NCBI GenBank assembly: GCA_902728285.1 | Contig: CACVBU010000498.1 | Span: forward strand, 620,001-684,000 | Length of the DNA: 64,000 nt | Source of the DNA: Clytia hemisphaerica | Lineage: Eukaryota; Cnidaria; Hydrozoa; Leptothecata; Clytiidae | Direction: 5' to 3' | Shown: positions 38,311-49,866 of the stretch, in pieces | How the letters are laid out: the number at the start of each line of letters is the position of its first letter | Position numbering within the stretch: the first letter of the stretch is position 1 | The notes under the pieces: model-generated | The model's input: the letters and a program-made list of their open reading frames with translations, nothing else | Told to the model about the DNA's origin: nothing | Databases searched by the model: none | Program-made: the position numbers and the translations under genes

Positions 38311-38903
38311 AATTGTGTGTGCATGAGCTTAGTGTGTTTTCCCAGGGTGGGAGGGGGTGGGTCGTGTAACAGGAAGAACTTTATAGATAAAACTACTCAA
38401 AGAAATTTTCATAAAATAAAAGTAAAAATATTTCTTATATTCATTATTTTGTGTCACTATTAATATTATGATAATCGTTTATTCATTTGTTCTTTAGTTC
38501 TGTAATAATTTTTCAGTTTCTTCTAGGTTCCCCATTGTATTAGAGAAATCTATTTTTTTTTTGTAAGGGGTTATCCTGCTGTGTTGCAGCGAAAATATAT
38601 TCAATTCAATTCAATTCAAATTCAATTCAAGCAGAAAATATATTTCTAGAATAAATTTTTGCAAGTGCGATTGATCGCACGCCTCGCTAGGTTTTCATGA
38701 TTTATGGCGTGTGATAAATTGCACGCCTAATATGCCGAAGCCTGATCTTAGCAATGGGGTGCTCGCCCATAGTTACAGGGGTTTGTGCAAAAAACTAAAC
38801 ATAGAAAATTTTCCAAATCCCCCATCAGTCTAAACTTAAACTTCTATATACAGATTAGAAACTAGGCTAGTCTTACCTCTTTTATATTTTCCTTTACAAC
38901 AAT

Positions 38904-39345
38904 AGACCTTTTCGCCTTTCCATCCGCCATATTGAATTGCATGCAAAAATTATGCTGGCCGAATTGCCGTGGTGAAATTCCCTTAGAAAGTATGCAAAAC
39001 ATATGCAAAAAGAAAGTATTAATATAAAACTTTTGAAAGTTTGATGTGTGTACTCCGTCTTGGTGGAATTTTTTAATGGCATGAAAACAGAATATGCAAT
39101 GTCTTTAAGAACAAATTTCTAAAAGGCTATTGCTGTTCTGTAAATATTTCTTTTTGGATTAAGAAATTCCATCTTTTATTGTTCTAATGATTATAATTTC
39201 TTTATAAGATGCTTTGTTGTCTTTTTAATCTTTGTGTAAACTTGCATAGGTTTTGCATATTTTCCAACTTAATCCAACCACGGCTTTTTCGTTCCTCTAT
39301 TTTTGCATACAATTCAAGATGGCAGATGGAAAGGCGAAAAGGTCT
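38904..39345. mobile_element. MITE with ~45-bp inverted ends
   Basis: The left agaccttttcgcctttccat and the right end read backwards agree for about 45 bp, on through gccat(a/c)ttgaattg(c/t)atgcaaaaat. The size is about 442 bp. Target duplication is unclear. The sequence outside (39346-39480 and 39780-39900) holds tcgaac-type strings and the shared string aacactcacaatttt. Confidence 0.78.
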
Positions 39346-39964
39346 GTACCAGACCCAATCGTACAATCAAACTAATCGAACTCCATCGAACGATTAAAGT
39401 TCTATTAAAGAAATTAATTGAACCTAATCGAACACTCACAATTTTTTAAGCAATAGGAGTTCGATTAGTTTGGTCAGTAGAAATTAGTTTCATGATTTTA
39501 AATTCTCATATCTTCACTCACTTGCAAAAACTTTATCGTGGGACATGATTGCCATTTCGACAGTTCCCAGACTTAAGGTTTATCGTACCCCAGATATTTG
39601 TCTATCCAGAATAAAGTCCGTAGCCTCTCTATTGTGATTTCGCCTGTGGCCGAGTGGCGGAATATTACGCCCCAACAAACCGCCTCTGGCGTTAAAAGGA
39701 TGCAGGAAAAGTGTGTAATCCGTTTGCCGTTATCAGATTATATTCCGAATTTGGCTTTAAAATAAAGCTAATATACGATGACGGAGGAACACGCACTTGT
39801 CGAACAAAATTGGGTTATCGAACTGATCAAACCCCAACCCATTGATCGAACTTAAATCAAACACTCACAATTTTAAAAAAAATGTTAGAGTTTGAGTAAT
39901 TTCTTAATCCTTCTTTCATGCAGGACCAAGAATTTTAACTTTGTTCCAATGCACCATCAAACAT

Positions 39965-40487
39965 GGAGGTATAAAGAAACAGGAGAAGTATGCTATTGTA
40001 ACCAAGCGCGCCCTACGATTAAAAAAGTTACGATATATGTATGCTCATAATCTCATAAATCGTGCATTTGTAATGAGCACTTTTATCCATTGGTGAAATC
40101 TTATTGGCTCATTGAAGCTTTAATAAAAATTAGTTGATACGAGATTCATTGTTTCTGACATCAGTGATCAGTGTAAGAAAATATTCAGACTAAAAAAAGG
40201 CCTGTAAACTTGGCAATCCCTAGTCAAATAATACAATTTTTTTATCAATGTTTTCTTTAAGGTGAACTATCTTGCTTGATACTTTCCTCCAAAATTCTCC
40301 AGCAACTCTATGTCTACAAATTGAGTCTGAAATTTTGTGTGCTTATAAAGAACTTTTCATTTTCTGGCTTGAGAAAACATCTTTTCAAAACAAAATTGAA
40401 CGGATAACGTAATGGAACATAAACTTGTGTCGTGGACGAAGTTTTTTTTTATTTTCGTATATTAAAAGGGTAGAATCTTCAATACTG
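39965..40487. repeat. Dispersed repeat, copy 2 (inverted relative to 1-515)
   Basis: It runs from catggaggtataaagaaaca to gtagaatcttcaatact and is the reverse complement of the window start, with roughly 85% identity by eye. It forms the inner boundary of the intergenic region before the degenerate coding stretch. Confidence 0.85.
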
Positions 40488-40593
40488 ATAATTAGAATGT
40501 TCAGAGCAAACTTGAGTTCTACTAAAAAGTCTTATTTCATTGGGCGAGCTTAGAATTTCTTTTGATATATTTTATAAAAGAAATCAAAAGACT

Positions 40594-41529
40594 TTAACGA
40601 CAAATTACCGACACATTCAACTCCTGTTTTTCTGTCCATGCATCAAAATAACAAAATTTGACAGTTTGATTTTTATGTGGTAAGATAGAGTCATTTTTGT
40701 AATTTTTTGATTGAACGTTAGGACCAACTTCTGCTGGTTTATTTGATACATCCTCCTGGATTGGCATTGATTCCTCCTCCTCCTTAATGATCAAGTTAGG
40801 TTCAATAAGTGAGTTGTGTAGTATTTTGTGGTATGATTATTTCATCCTTTTTTAAAGCATTATTTGTCTCTTTTGATGGTTTGTCATTAGAGGTTTTGTT
40901 AGTTTGGGATAAGATATCATTGTCATCATGGAAGTGTTTTTGTTGCTTTTTGTCGTCATAGAAGTACCTTCTATCATTAGGATAATTTTGTTTGTCCTTT
41001 TGGGGGTACTACTCCCAAGCTAAGTAAAAATCATATTCCTCTGTGGACGTGAATAATGGCTTCACTGGTAGGGGTGGAATAACGTCAACTGCCCTTGTTG
41101 CTTGTCCAATTTTTATGGCAGTGTTACCAAAGTACTTTTCAGATTTTTCTTTGCTTGCTCATAGTCATACATTTCATTGGGATAGTCTCCATCCACCTCT
41201 CGCATATCTATTCTTAAATCTGAGTCTGATAGATTAGCACCTCAAAGTAGGTTTAGTTTGTCCATCTTTTCCCCATTTTGAAACGCTTCATTCTCACTTT
41301 ATATTTTTCATACATCATTATGTATTGTATTCTCATCTTCTTTCTCAAGTAGGGCAATCATAATCTGATGGCATATCTCACTACATGCAATACTAACTGC
41401 AAACCATGGACTTCCTTTAGTCCAGTAATTGCTGATGTGACCTCTTTCCAAGCCTTGGCTTCTCAGAGACATATAAACTCTTTGTTCTTTTTCATCCCAT
41501 AGTGTTGGGTTTAAAAATCCTGTTGCCAT
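40594..41529 (-). pseudogene. Degenerate coding-like stretch of unknown family
   Basis: Reading the minus strand gives a 73-codon frame starting MATGFLNPTLWDEKEQRVYM. It is followed by peptide-like stretches in shifting frames (REVDGDYPNEMYDYEQAKK, KQNYPNDRRYFYDDKK) and ends in a 66-codon frame with IIKEEEESMPIQEDVSNKP. Stops and frameshifts separate the pieces. The amino-acid composition is coding-like and acidic/Asn-rich. There are no introns between the pieces, so a decayed retrocopy is one explanation; a real gene with introns or assembly indels is another. I do not recognise the family. Confidence 0.4.
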
Positions 41530-42108
41530 GATGAACCACCTGGTCCTATTATAGACACACCACTATGTAATTATACTAATCTCTAAAATAAACAACAAAG
41601 AGATAAAATCACCATCAACAATCCATCTTATAGGTCTGACTTAAGAAGTTTGGAATGACTAATTGAAAAAGATTAAAAGTTTAAAAGTATATTTTCAAAT
41701 AGCAATTCTGACATTATTATTATTATTTTTCCAAACTCTAAAGAAGAGTGTCAGAATTTGATGAGGGATGGATGTTGATATTAGACCAACTGTTTGCTAT
41801 TTTTCTTTCCATATTTGCCATTTTTATAATGGACCAAATAGCGCTTCTTTTCTCCTAAAAATTGGACTACTGAAGTTATTTTTGCTTCAAATACGTATTC
41901 ATGCTCATCAATTCATTAGGGTTGCTATAAATTTGCTTGCCTAGAACATTCACCAGATTTAATTTTTCATTCGCCAGACTATCAAAAACAAAGCAAAACC
42001 CATGTCTCTGTGCTGTGGCTCACTTGTGAAGTGAATGCCTGGAAAACACTAACATACTCTTCTATTAACAGCTTTTACATTTTATGCTTTTCTTTAGGTC
42101 CATTCAAA

Positions 42109-45100
42109 ATGTCTTTTAATAATGGAAGGCAATTCCATAATAATGATAATAGATTTGGAACAAGGCAAAGTCCTGACTGGAGAAATCAAAATCAAAACAA
42201 CAGGGGGAATTTTGATCTACTTGGAAGTTTAGGGTTTGGAAATTTTCAAAATTTTGATCGAGTTGGGAACTTTGATAGACCTTTGGACTTTCATAATAGA
42301 CCTACTGGAAATTTTAATCGACCTGGAGGTAACTTTGAGCAAGGTGGACATTATCCAAGACATAATGACAGACCAGTCGGTCAGTATAGAGACTTTGATC
42401 GGTTTGCCCCACCTGAAAAACGGATGCGAAATGAACCACCGATGAGACGTTTTGATGACAACTTTTCACCTTCTTTTCATAACCACCAAGCTTCTCCAAG
42501 ACAAGGAAATCCTCCACAAAAAGGACCAAAGCCAAGAAACTCTTTTGAAAAATTTAACAATATAGAAGAATTTAAAGAGCATCGTAGACATTTGCAGGAG
42601 CGTAAATCTTTGGAAGAAAGAAGAGATAGTGAACCAAACAGAGAAACTGATTCAGAATTTATTTTCATTGGACCTAATGATATTAAAGAATTGAAAGATG
42701 ATATTTATCTGGCTGTGAGTATTAAAATCATGATTTTCTTTTATAAAGATTAGGAGTAACACTCTGATATAAAAGATTTCAACAATGTGATTGAAATTGA
42801 AAATGTTCATGTTCTTTCAGCTGAGAAGAAAACCTTCAGATTCTGTCGAGGAGGTCAGTGAAATTTGCCGTGTCTTTTCAAGACTACAATTTCATCTCTC
42901 ATTCAGAGATTATAGCGAAGCTAAAGAATACAGCAAAAAGGTAATCAATACATTTGATGGTAATATTTATAACCATTCTTATAAATAAGACCAAAAACAA
43001 TTGTCAATGATCACATGAATTTCTTTATTTTAAAACATTAAATTGATCTTTTCATATATTGTCATTATATTTCCTTTAAAACAACTGAAAAGTTGTGAAA
43101 AATTATAATTCCGAATTCACAAAAGAGAAAAACCTGAAAATTTATCCCTTTAGCTATAAAATGAATTATTAGGCTGGACTTAAAAAAATGTTGGTTTGCC
43201 GTCACCTGACCGACCCTACCTCGAAACCTGCCGACCTAAAAAATTTTATTGCCATTATAAAGAAGATTTTTTTTCCTTCAAAAACTTCAAACAATAAAAA
43301 ATCAAAACTTGTATCTTGTTTGTCTCAAGCATAAGAATCGTAAATTCCCTGCTAGCACTTCTGTTTTTTATTCAAAATTACCTAAATGTAAACAAACTGT
43401 TAACCCTTCCATGGACGAAAATTTCATAAATCGCCAAAAATTCCGACCGACCGACCCACCTCCAAAGTCTCGGGTCGGGTGACGGCAAACCAATGATTTT
43501 TTAAGCCCAGCCTTATTTGTTGAAAAATATGCTTTGTTCTGGCTGAATTACTCTAAATGTCCTAAAATAAATAAAGGTTTTCATAAATTCTGAAAAAAAT
43601 GTAGTAAAATTTAGAATTGTATGCAAGTTTTTTTCCTCTTTTCTTTTTACATTTACGATATTTTTTAGTTACCGTATAAAAATTGAAATATATGGCATAT
43701 GACAATATGTTGAAAGAATATTATGAATGCATAGTCACTGGTTAGAGATGACAAGCTTAACACTTTTTAGAGAAAGACCTTCATGATTTTTATAAGTTTA
43801 TCATGTTTTGCCTTATTCCTTGTAGAAGTCACAGCCACCAAAGCAGAGTACATTTTATTCATGCAAGAACTGTGATTGTTACTTCAGTACACCTAATGTT
43901 TTGGATATTCACGTCAACACAAAATTTCATCAACAGGTTCGAATTTTATGTTTTACTTTTTTTGGATATGCTGTTTTGTCAAAGGGAATTTATATCATTA
44001 AAATATCTATATTCCAGCTTTGTCTCGATGATTATTATATTGAATATTTCCTTTTTAGGTTTCCAAAATTTACAATGAAGTAGCTATCATTGGAAAAGAA
44101 TATCTCCAAGTATACGAAAAACCAGTATGTGCATATTCATTTCTTTCATTGTTAAAACTTCAATAAGATTTATTTGGTTTCATTGGACTAATAGACCTTT
44201 TCATAAATTACGTTACGAACATCAATTGCCTCGTTTTGAAATTATTCTCATGGTGATCTACTCCCAGCGGATTTTATTAAAACTACTTCCTATTCATAAA
44301 AAATCATTTAATGTCTCAAAGTACATAATAACCATGGCAATTCTTTGAATACGAGGCAAGTGAAGCAGCTCTTTCTATTCTATCCTTTTTGTCTTCAAAT
44401 TTTCTCCACTTTAAAGTAATAGGGATTCCCTTTTCTTTATTTTCGTGATAGGCAACTTTTCAAATTAATACTCCAATATCTGAGAAGGTTGGAATACTGG
44501 TCTGCTTGAAGGTAGGTAACTTCCCCAAATTAAGCTGTGTAAGTTGTTTTTTCTAAGAAAGTGTGACCAGTGAAAACTAACAAATGTTGATCCCAACCCA
44601 TAGCCAAAACAAACCCTGCGTTTCATATTATGTCATTATTTATAACTAGCCGGTACCCGGCGTCGCACGTCGGTTAAGCTGTAGCTGAACGCAATAAAAG
44701 TCCTTTGGATGTAGACGAATTTTTTGTTTAAGTCAAAAGTTATCAGGAAGAGAATCGTTTACTGTACCAGTGTCGTCTGAAACAACTCTGAATATGCCGT
44801 CTAGTTGAAATGACAATTCTTCAGGAAAAAGTGGGAAAGTCACAAAGAATAGTGCAACTCTTTGTTTTTATCAGATTGAAAAAATAAGACAATTCTAAGT
44901 TGCTTTTTTAAACCCTTGTCATAACTGGCTGCGTTTAGACCAGCCTGGCATTTTGTAAATTGTTCGGTTTGTCAAATGCCTAATGATGCCAGCGTGTTGG
45001 CATTTCGTTGGCATTTGAAATGCCATTTTGAGCAAAGGAATCCCCTTTTCTGGCATTTCAAATCAAACAAAGAAACCAAAACAAAGAGAAAAAATGACAT

Positions 45101-48100
45101 TTTTGATTTTTTAAAGTATTTGCACGTTTTTTATTCAGTTCTTTCTATAGATTGTAAAATTTGCAACATTTGCCATAGCCTAGCCCTACGGCAAAAAGTT
45201 TCAGTCTTAATGACTGCAGTTTTTGAAAGATTCCATGCTTTTCATTGTTTGATCTGTCAAAGTTGAACTTGAGGGAATCACCTTTTCAGTAATGACTCTA
45301 AAAATTCCTTAAATGCCATGACAGAAAATACAATGGAAAAGCTATTAAAATCGAATCCCTCATGAGCAAATGCCAAACTACAAATGCCAGTTGGTCTAAA
45401 CGCAGCCACTTTTCAAATTTAAACATGTAAAATGACGTACACACTTTTTGACAGTAACGACGACTTGAATGTTTTTATATGAAGAAAGAGGTTGACTAAT
45501 TTTCTCTTTTTGCTTTTTATCGCCTTTTGAATGCTGTCGTTGTTTGGTTTGACAAACTTTTTGACTGTTATGTTTTGATTTACATTTGAATTATTCTTTT
45601 CTATAAAAGGAATTTGTTTCGAAAAGAATTCGAATGTCATTAATAAATACGATCGTTAATTACATTCGAAAAGAATTTAAACAAAAGAAAAGAGAAGAAC
45701 AAAAAACGGGCATGCCTAGGCAGAAATTAAAATTACTAAATGTAGACGGGCCTTAAATTTCAAAACAAAGGCTGAATAAAGTCTAAACCAGGCTCTATCC
45801 GATCTGTCAATCAAAACAAACTTACCGAGAACAAAACATTGCTTGCGAAATCGAAAGTGACACACAGACAGAAAACAGAAAACAAAATGACATACGCGTT
45901 ATACTAATAATATATAGATGATGTGTGTGGGTCTGTGGAACCTTTCATTTGACTCTAATTTTTTAATCTCTGGTCTAAATTCTTCACAGTATGAGTTTCA
46001 TGGATAACTGATAATATGAAATAATTATATACTTCAGTTTTATAAAATGTACAATGACTCTTTTGAAGCCTACTTCAAGCTTTAGTTAACCTTACTTCCG
46101 AGGCTATTAGACTAAATAATGAACCTAAAAAGTATCTTACACCTTATTTTATTCTTTCAATTATTTTAGGAAGAAAAAATAGACCTCGCACAGCTAGATG
46201 TTAAAAAGCTAGATGAGAATGCTTTTGTATTAGCAGCCTTGGAAAAACGAATGGCATTTTTATGGCCACATCCTAAATCCCAATATTTTTGTAGATGTTG
46301 CAATTATTCTGAGTTTCCAAACCAAGCAATGCTTGATAGGCATCAGAAATCAGCAAGACATTTGGTAAGATTTCTTCAGAAACTTAACAATTTATTTGTT
46401 CAATTTTAAATTTTTTTCGATCAGACATAAAATATTTGAAAAATAATGGTTTTAAAACATTACATTGTAGGACTTTGATCGGCACTACAATGAAGCCTTC
46501 TGTATTGTTTGCCAATATCACTATGGTGATGAAACAAAGATGAAAGAACATCAAAAGACAAAAGAACATGACAAGGTTCGTCAGCAATTTTTGCCGTTTT
46601 TTAATAGTGTTAGGTTCAACTGAAACTTTAACAGTTTCATAAATCTTACTTACTTCACCAAAGTTTATGGTATTTAAATGCATATGAAATCTAATTTTAT
46701 AAGATTCAATCTTTTGATCCATTCCAAAACCAAATTTTAGAAAGGAATGTCTTATTTCTTATAAAGTATTTAAAAAATATTTCAAAACATTTCTCTTAGG
46801 CATCTCACTTAATGGACTTCACAAAAAAACAGGCATCTGAATATTGGAAGTACTGGCACAACAAAGATGAAAAAGATATTCCTAAGAATCAGTCTGTTGT
46901 AGTAAATGGTAGTACAAATGAACAGATAGAAAGGATAAAACAAGAATGTGTTTTGATAAAAGGAGACAGTTATGAAAAGAAAGACGAGTCAACTAGTCTT
47001 AGGGTTCCTTTTGTTGAAACAAGTGAGGCATCAAAGTCATCTCTTAAACATTTAGAGGATTGTAGCACAGCTGTAAGTCCCCAAAAATCAAACCAAATAT
47101 CTACCACTACTGATAGCAGCCATGGTGTTGTTGACCTGACAAGTCCAGTGAAAAATCCACGTTCTAACACTGCAGAAAGCCTTGTGATTCCAGGTTCCAT
47201 TACCAATACCCCTCCTAGTGAAACCATTGCATGCTCAGAAACAGAAAACAAGATAAATATTAATGAGAATCAAGATGAAAATAAACCTAAAGATACAGCA
47301 GAACTAGATATCGAGAAATATAAGGAGTATGTTTTTCAAAAAAACACGACACCCACCAAATTGGTCGAAGATGAAAAACCTGCGGTAGAAGTCAAAGAAG
47401 AAAATGAATTTGATGGTAAGAAGATGTGTCTCACTCTCAAAGACTTTTATTTTTAATGTTACAAACTACAACAAACTTTTTTGTTCTTTACTAAACAATA
47501 CAAATAGCCTTTTTGTTTTGGAGGCTAGAGAGAGTTCCTTAATTGAGTAAAGTCATCTTTCAACACTTCTTTCAATCCTGAACACTTTTCCTTTTTTATT
47601 AGACATGATCACCAGTAAATTTATAAATAGTGCCATTTTTACCTAGTGCTAGTATTTAGTTCAGATTTTTTAGGTTCCATTGTATTCAAAATTTTACAAT
47701 GTTCTATTATGATTTATTTTGTTTACTTTTGCTTAAAGCTTACCCAGTTATTTTTTACCATGAGAGTTGTTGACTAGCAGTGTAGTGAGGAAACAAGCAT
47801 TTCCTTTCCTGCCTTGGTTCACATTCACGAAATACTTTTTTAAATGCCTTTCTTCAGCCATGCCATTACTGACATGGTATTTTATCACGTTTAACGTGCT
47901 CTTAATAAGAGCATTAAAATTTATCAAAGATGAAACATCCGATTTGATGATTGTATTTATTATTCTTTTCACTTGACCCTTTACATCACTAGAGTATATT
48001 GTTCCGCTAACTGGTTACATGTGTACTGTATGTCACGAAACACTAGCTGATAAAGAAGAAGCTAAATCACACAAAGATACAAATGGTCACAAATCTAAAG

Positions 48101-48129
48101 TCAAGACTCATGAACTTCTTTTTGGATAA
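42109..48129 (+). CDS. Four-finger U1/matrin-type C2H2 zinc-finger protein (AKAP8/ZNF326-like, tentative)
   Basis: Exons: 42109-42714, 42821-42940, 43826-43936, 44059-44124, 44452-44511, 46170-46364, 46471-46575, 46800-47415, 47993-48129. All junctions are GT-AG with matching phases, giving 671 aa. The N-terminus (1-202) is disordered and rich in Asn, Phe, Arg and Gly (FDRPLDFHNRPTGNFNRPG). Zinc fingers C-x2-C-x12/13-H-x5-H: C255/C258/H271/H277; C362/C365/H379/H385; C397/C400/H413/H419; C637/C640/H653/H659. Residues 422-626 are acidic and Ser/Thr-rich. The wide x5 His spacing is typical of fingers that bind RNA or act in nuclear-matrix and mRNP proteins. The finger-linker-finger layout recalls AKAP8/ZNF326, but sequence similarity is weak. 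Start: first Met after the acceptor at 42098. The gene is the upstream member of a tandem pair. Confidence 0.82.
43172..43512. mobile_element. Harbinger-like MITE with TTA duplication in a zinc-finger gene intron
   Basis: The ends GGCTGGACTTAAAAAA and the right end read backwards (GGCTGGGCTTAAAAAA) continue inverted through ttggtttgccgtcacc. TTA lies on both sides (43169-43171, 43513-43515). The size is 341 bp. A 3-bp TTA target and GG-start TIR fit PIF/Harbinger. Confidence 0.8.
44645..45917. repeat. Repeat insertion in the 1.66-kb intron of the four-finger gene
   Basis: A block starting taactagccggtacccggcg and ending gcgttatactaataatatat fills most of the intron between exons 5 and 6 of the gene. 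It includes the MITE 44926-45408. The gccggtacccggcgtcgcacg-type start looks like a common dispersed element, but I cannot name its class. Confidence 0.45.
44926..45408. mobile_element. MITE with TGGCTGCGTTTAGACCA inverted ends
   Basis: The left tggctgcgtttagacca and right tggtctaaacgcagcca are perfect 17-bp inverted repeats, continuing with tggcattt / aatgcca. The size is 483 bp. The interior repeats 'ggcatttg/caaatgcc'. No clear target duplication is visible. Confidence 0.78.
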
Positions 48130-49831
48130 GCTTGGCTTGTACGACTGGGCGTTTCTTGACAGTTCTTTTTCAAATTTTTGCTGGTTTTCATTTCACAGAT
48201 TTAGGATTTTTAGCTATTGTTTTTTGGACTCGATCTCAAGGTTGATGTTTTTAACCTTTTCCCCAATGGAAGACTTTTTCTGGACATAGAAGTAAAGTAT
48301 TTTGGCTGATGTTTCTTGCTTATTTTTCTCCTGGAAATTTCTGGTACTAAATTGACATTGTACTTATATATTGATTGGCAATGATTCATCTGCAACTTTG
48401 GCTTTGAACAAATTTTCATGTATTTTTTGTTTTTACATACATTCTTATTTGATTATACTATAGTCCTCAGCCAATAGCCTAGAGGGATCATTTTCTAGGA
48501 TTTGGGATTCACCATCATCAAATAACAACATCTAGAAATGAGGAACAGGAGCATAACGAGGTACAGATGTGGTTGGGTTAGGATTACTCAAGGAAAATAG
48601 AAAGAATAATTGAAATTCGTTGTTGAAACTACTCTTAAAATATTCCTGGAGAAGGTTGAATATCTTTGACCATTTCCAAACAATGTAATTGTGTACATGA
48701 TTTTGTGAGAAAGTTACAATCACTGATTTAAAAGCGATAATGTGAAAAACATCACACACCAAACCATGGGAGATTTGTTGACTGTGAGTTTGATTGTATT
48801 CTTGCTCTGAAGCAGAGATCATGGACTGTTGTAACACCAGTATTGGCGTTTCATTTGATTCATTTTACTTGGCTCTTATCAATTGGTGGTTAATATGGCT
48901 ATCATTAATAATTGATAAGCTTTTAAGATGAATCAAGGTTATTAAGAAATTCTTCTCATAAGGTGTGAATTAATTTCTCTGGTGTCATTTAGCTGTATGA
49001 TATTTGGATTGCATTTAATGAGATAATTATGGATTCTGATTCCCCTTCATGTTTAACTGGATCACTTCGATGATTTTGTCCAAACAGCCAGCAGACACAC
49101 AATTACAAACATAAAAAGCAGTTGTCTGAAGAGAATGATATTATGCTGGTGATGGCAGATCATGGCACTTGGGTGAGGCCGAAACGTTGTTTTTTTTGCA
49201 AAAAATAAAATGATGCTTTTGTGTTTCAAATTTATCTCACAAACCTTTGGTGAGATCAATTCATACTGTACAATGAAGAGAAATATTATCGGCAAATTTC
49301 CTCCTGGCAGATGTCAAACACATTGGCAAACACTGTTACTGCTTATTTGTTAGTATCAAATTGAGTGAAACTTTCCTTCAAAGGTTTGGTGGGAACAGGG
49401 TCCAGGGTAGACAGGTATCATGGAGAGGGTACATAGTTGCAAAAATAAGGACTAGATATACAAGATGTTGTTAAATTGATGATGGTCTTTCTCAAGTTTC
49501 CAATCTTATAATTCACTTTTCATGTGATCTTTGGGTCATCTGATTAACCTTCTTTGAGCATCTTTTTTATATTTTGCTTTTATGAATAATCTTGATTGGA
49601 TTTTTCTTGTGTCTTTGCTTATTTTGGTAACATTTATTATATTTTTCTCTTTTAAGCAATATTGCGTTTTTTATTTTTAGATAAAATTTCTATATAAATA
49701 TATTATTTTGGCTGTTGAATGTTTCGTTTCCTTGTTGTATATTTCTGTTTGTTAAAGTCTATTAAAAAGATTTGATTTATTTTCCTGTTTCAAACACTTT
49801 GAAGTCAAGTTCATTTTTTTTCATTTTTCAG
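48130..49831. other. Intergenic region between the tandem zinc-finger genes
   Basis: This stretch is AT-rich with no convincing coding sequence. It should hold the 3' UTR and poly(A) site of the upstream gene (an aataaa lies at about 49205) and the promoter of the downstream one. A string ctggtgatggc...gaggccgaaacgttg at 49144-49186 resembles motifs common in retroelement termini. Confidence 0.5.
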
Positions 49832-49866
49832 TGTAAAGTACATATATAAAAAAGTAAAAACACAAA

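Larger units (their letters stand above)
36723..38632 (+). mobile_element. 5'-truncated LINE retrotransposon
   Basis: It carries the reverse-transcriptase frame at 36790-38247, a (GT)n-bearing 3' region and a terminal ttcaattcaa repeat tail (38598-38630). The 8-bp direct repeat agaaaata at 36715-36722 and 38633-38640 is a likely target duplication. The endonuclease part is missing, as usual after incomplete reverse transcription. The A-poor repeat tail and the reverse-transcriptase motifs suggest the CR1/L2/jockey assemblage; the clade is not settled. Confidence 0.88.
36055..38744. mobile_element. DNA transposon remnant (CAGGCTTCGGCAT ends) interrupted by a LINE
   Basis: The inverted ends are CAGGCTTCGGCATA and TATGCCGAAGCCTG. 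ATCTTA lies directly on both sides (36049-36054, 38745-38750) as a 6-bp target duplication. Subterminal palindromes of the type ggcgtgtgatcatcgcacgcc sit just inside both ends (about 36083, 36124, 38665 and 38706) and are plausible transposase-binding repeats. Without the LINE the element is about 0.8 kb and non-coding. Confidence 0.75.

Noticed and set aside
39645..39720. tRNA-like A box (tggccgagtgg)
   Set aside because: No matching B box or cloverleaf follows; at best a worn tRNA-derived SINE fragment.
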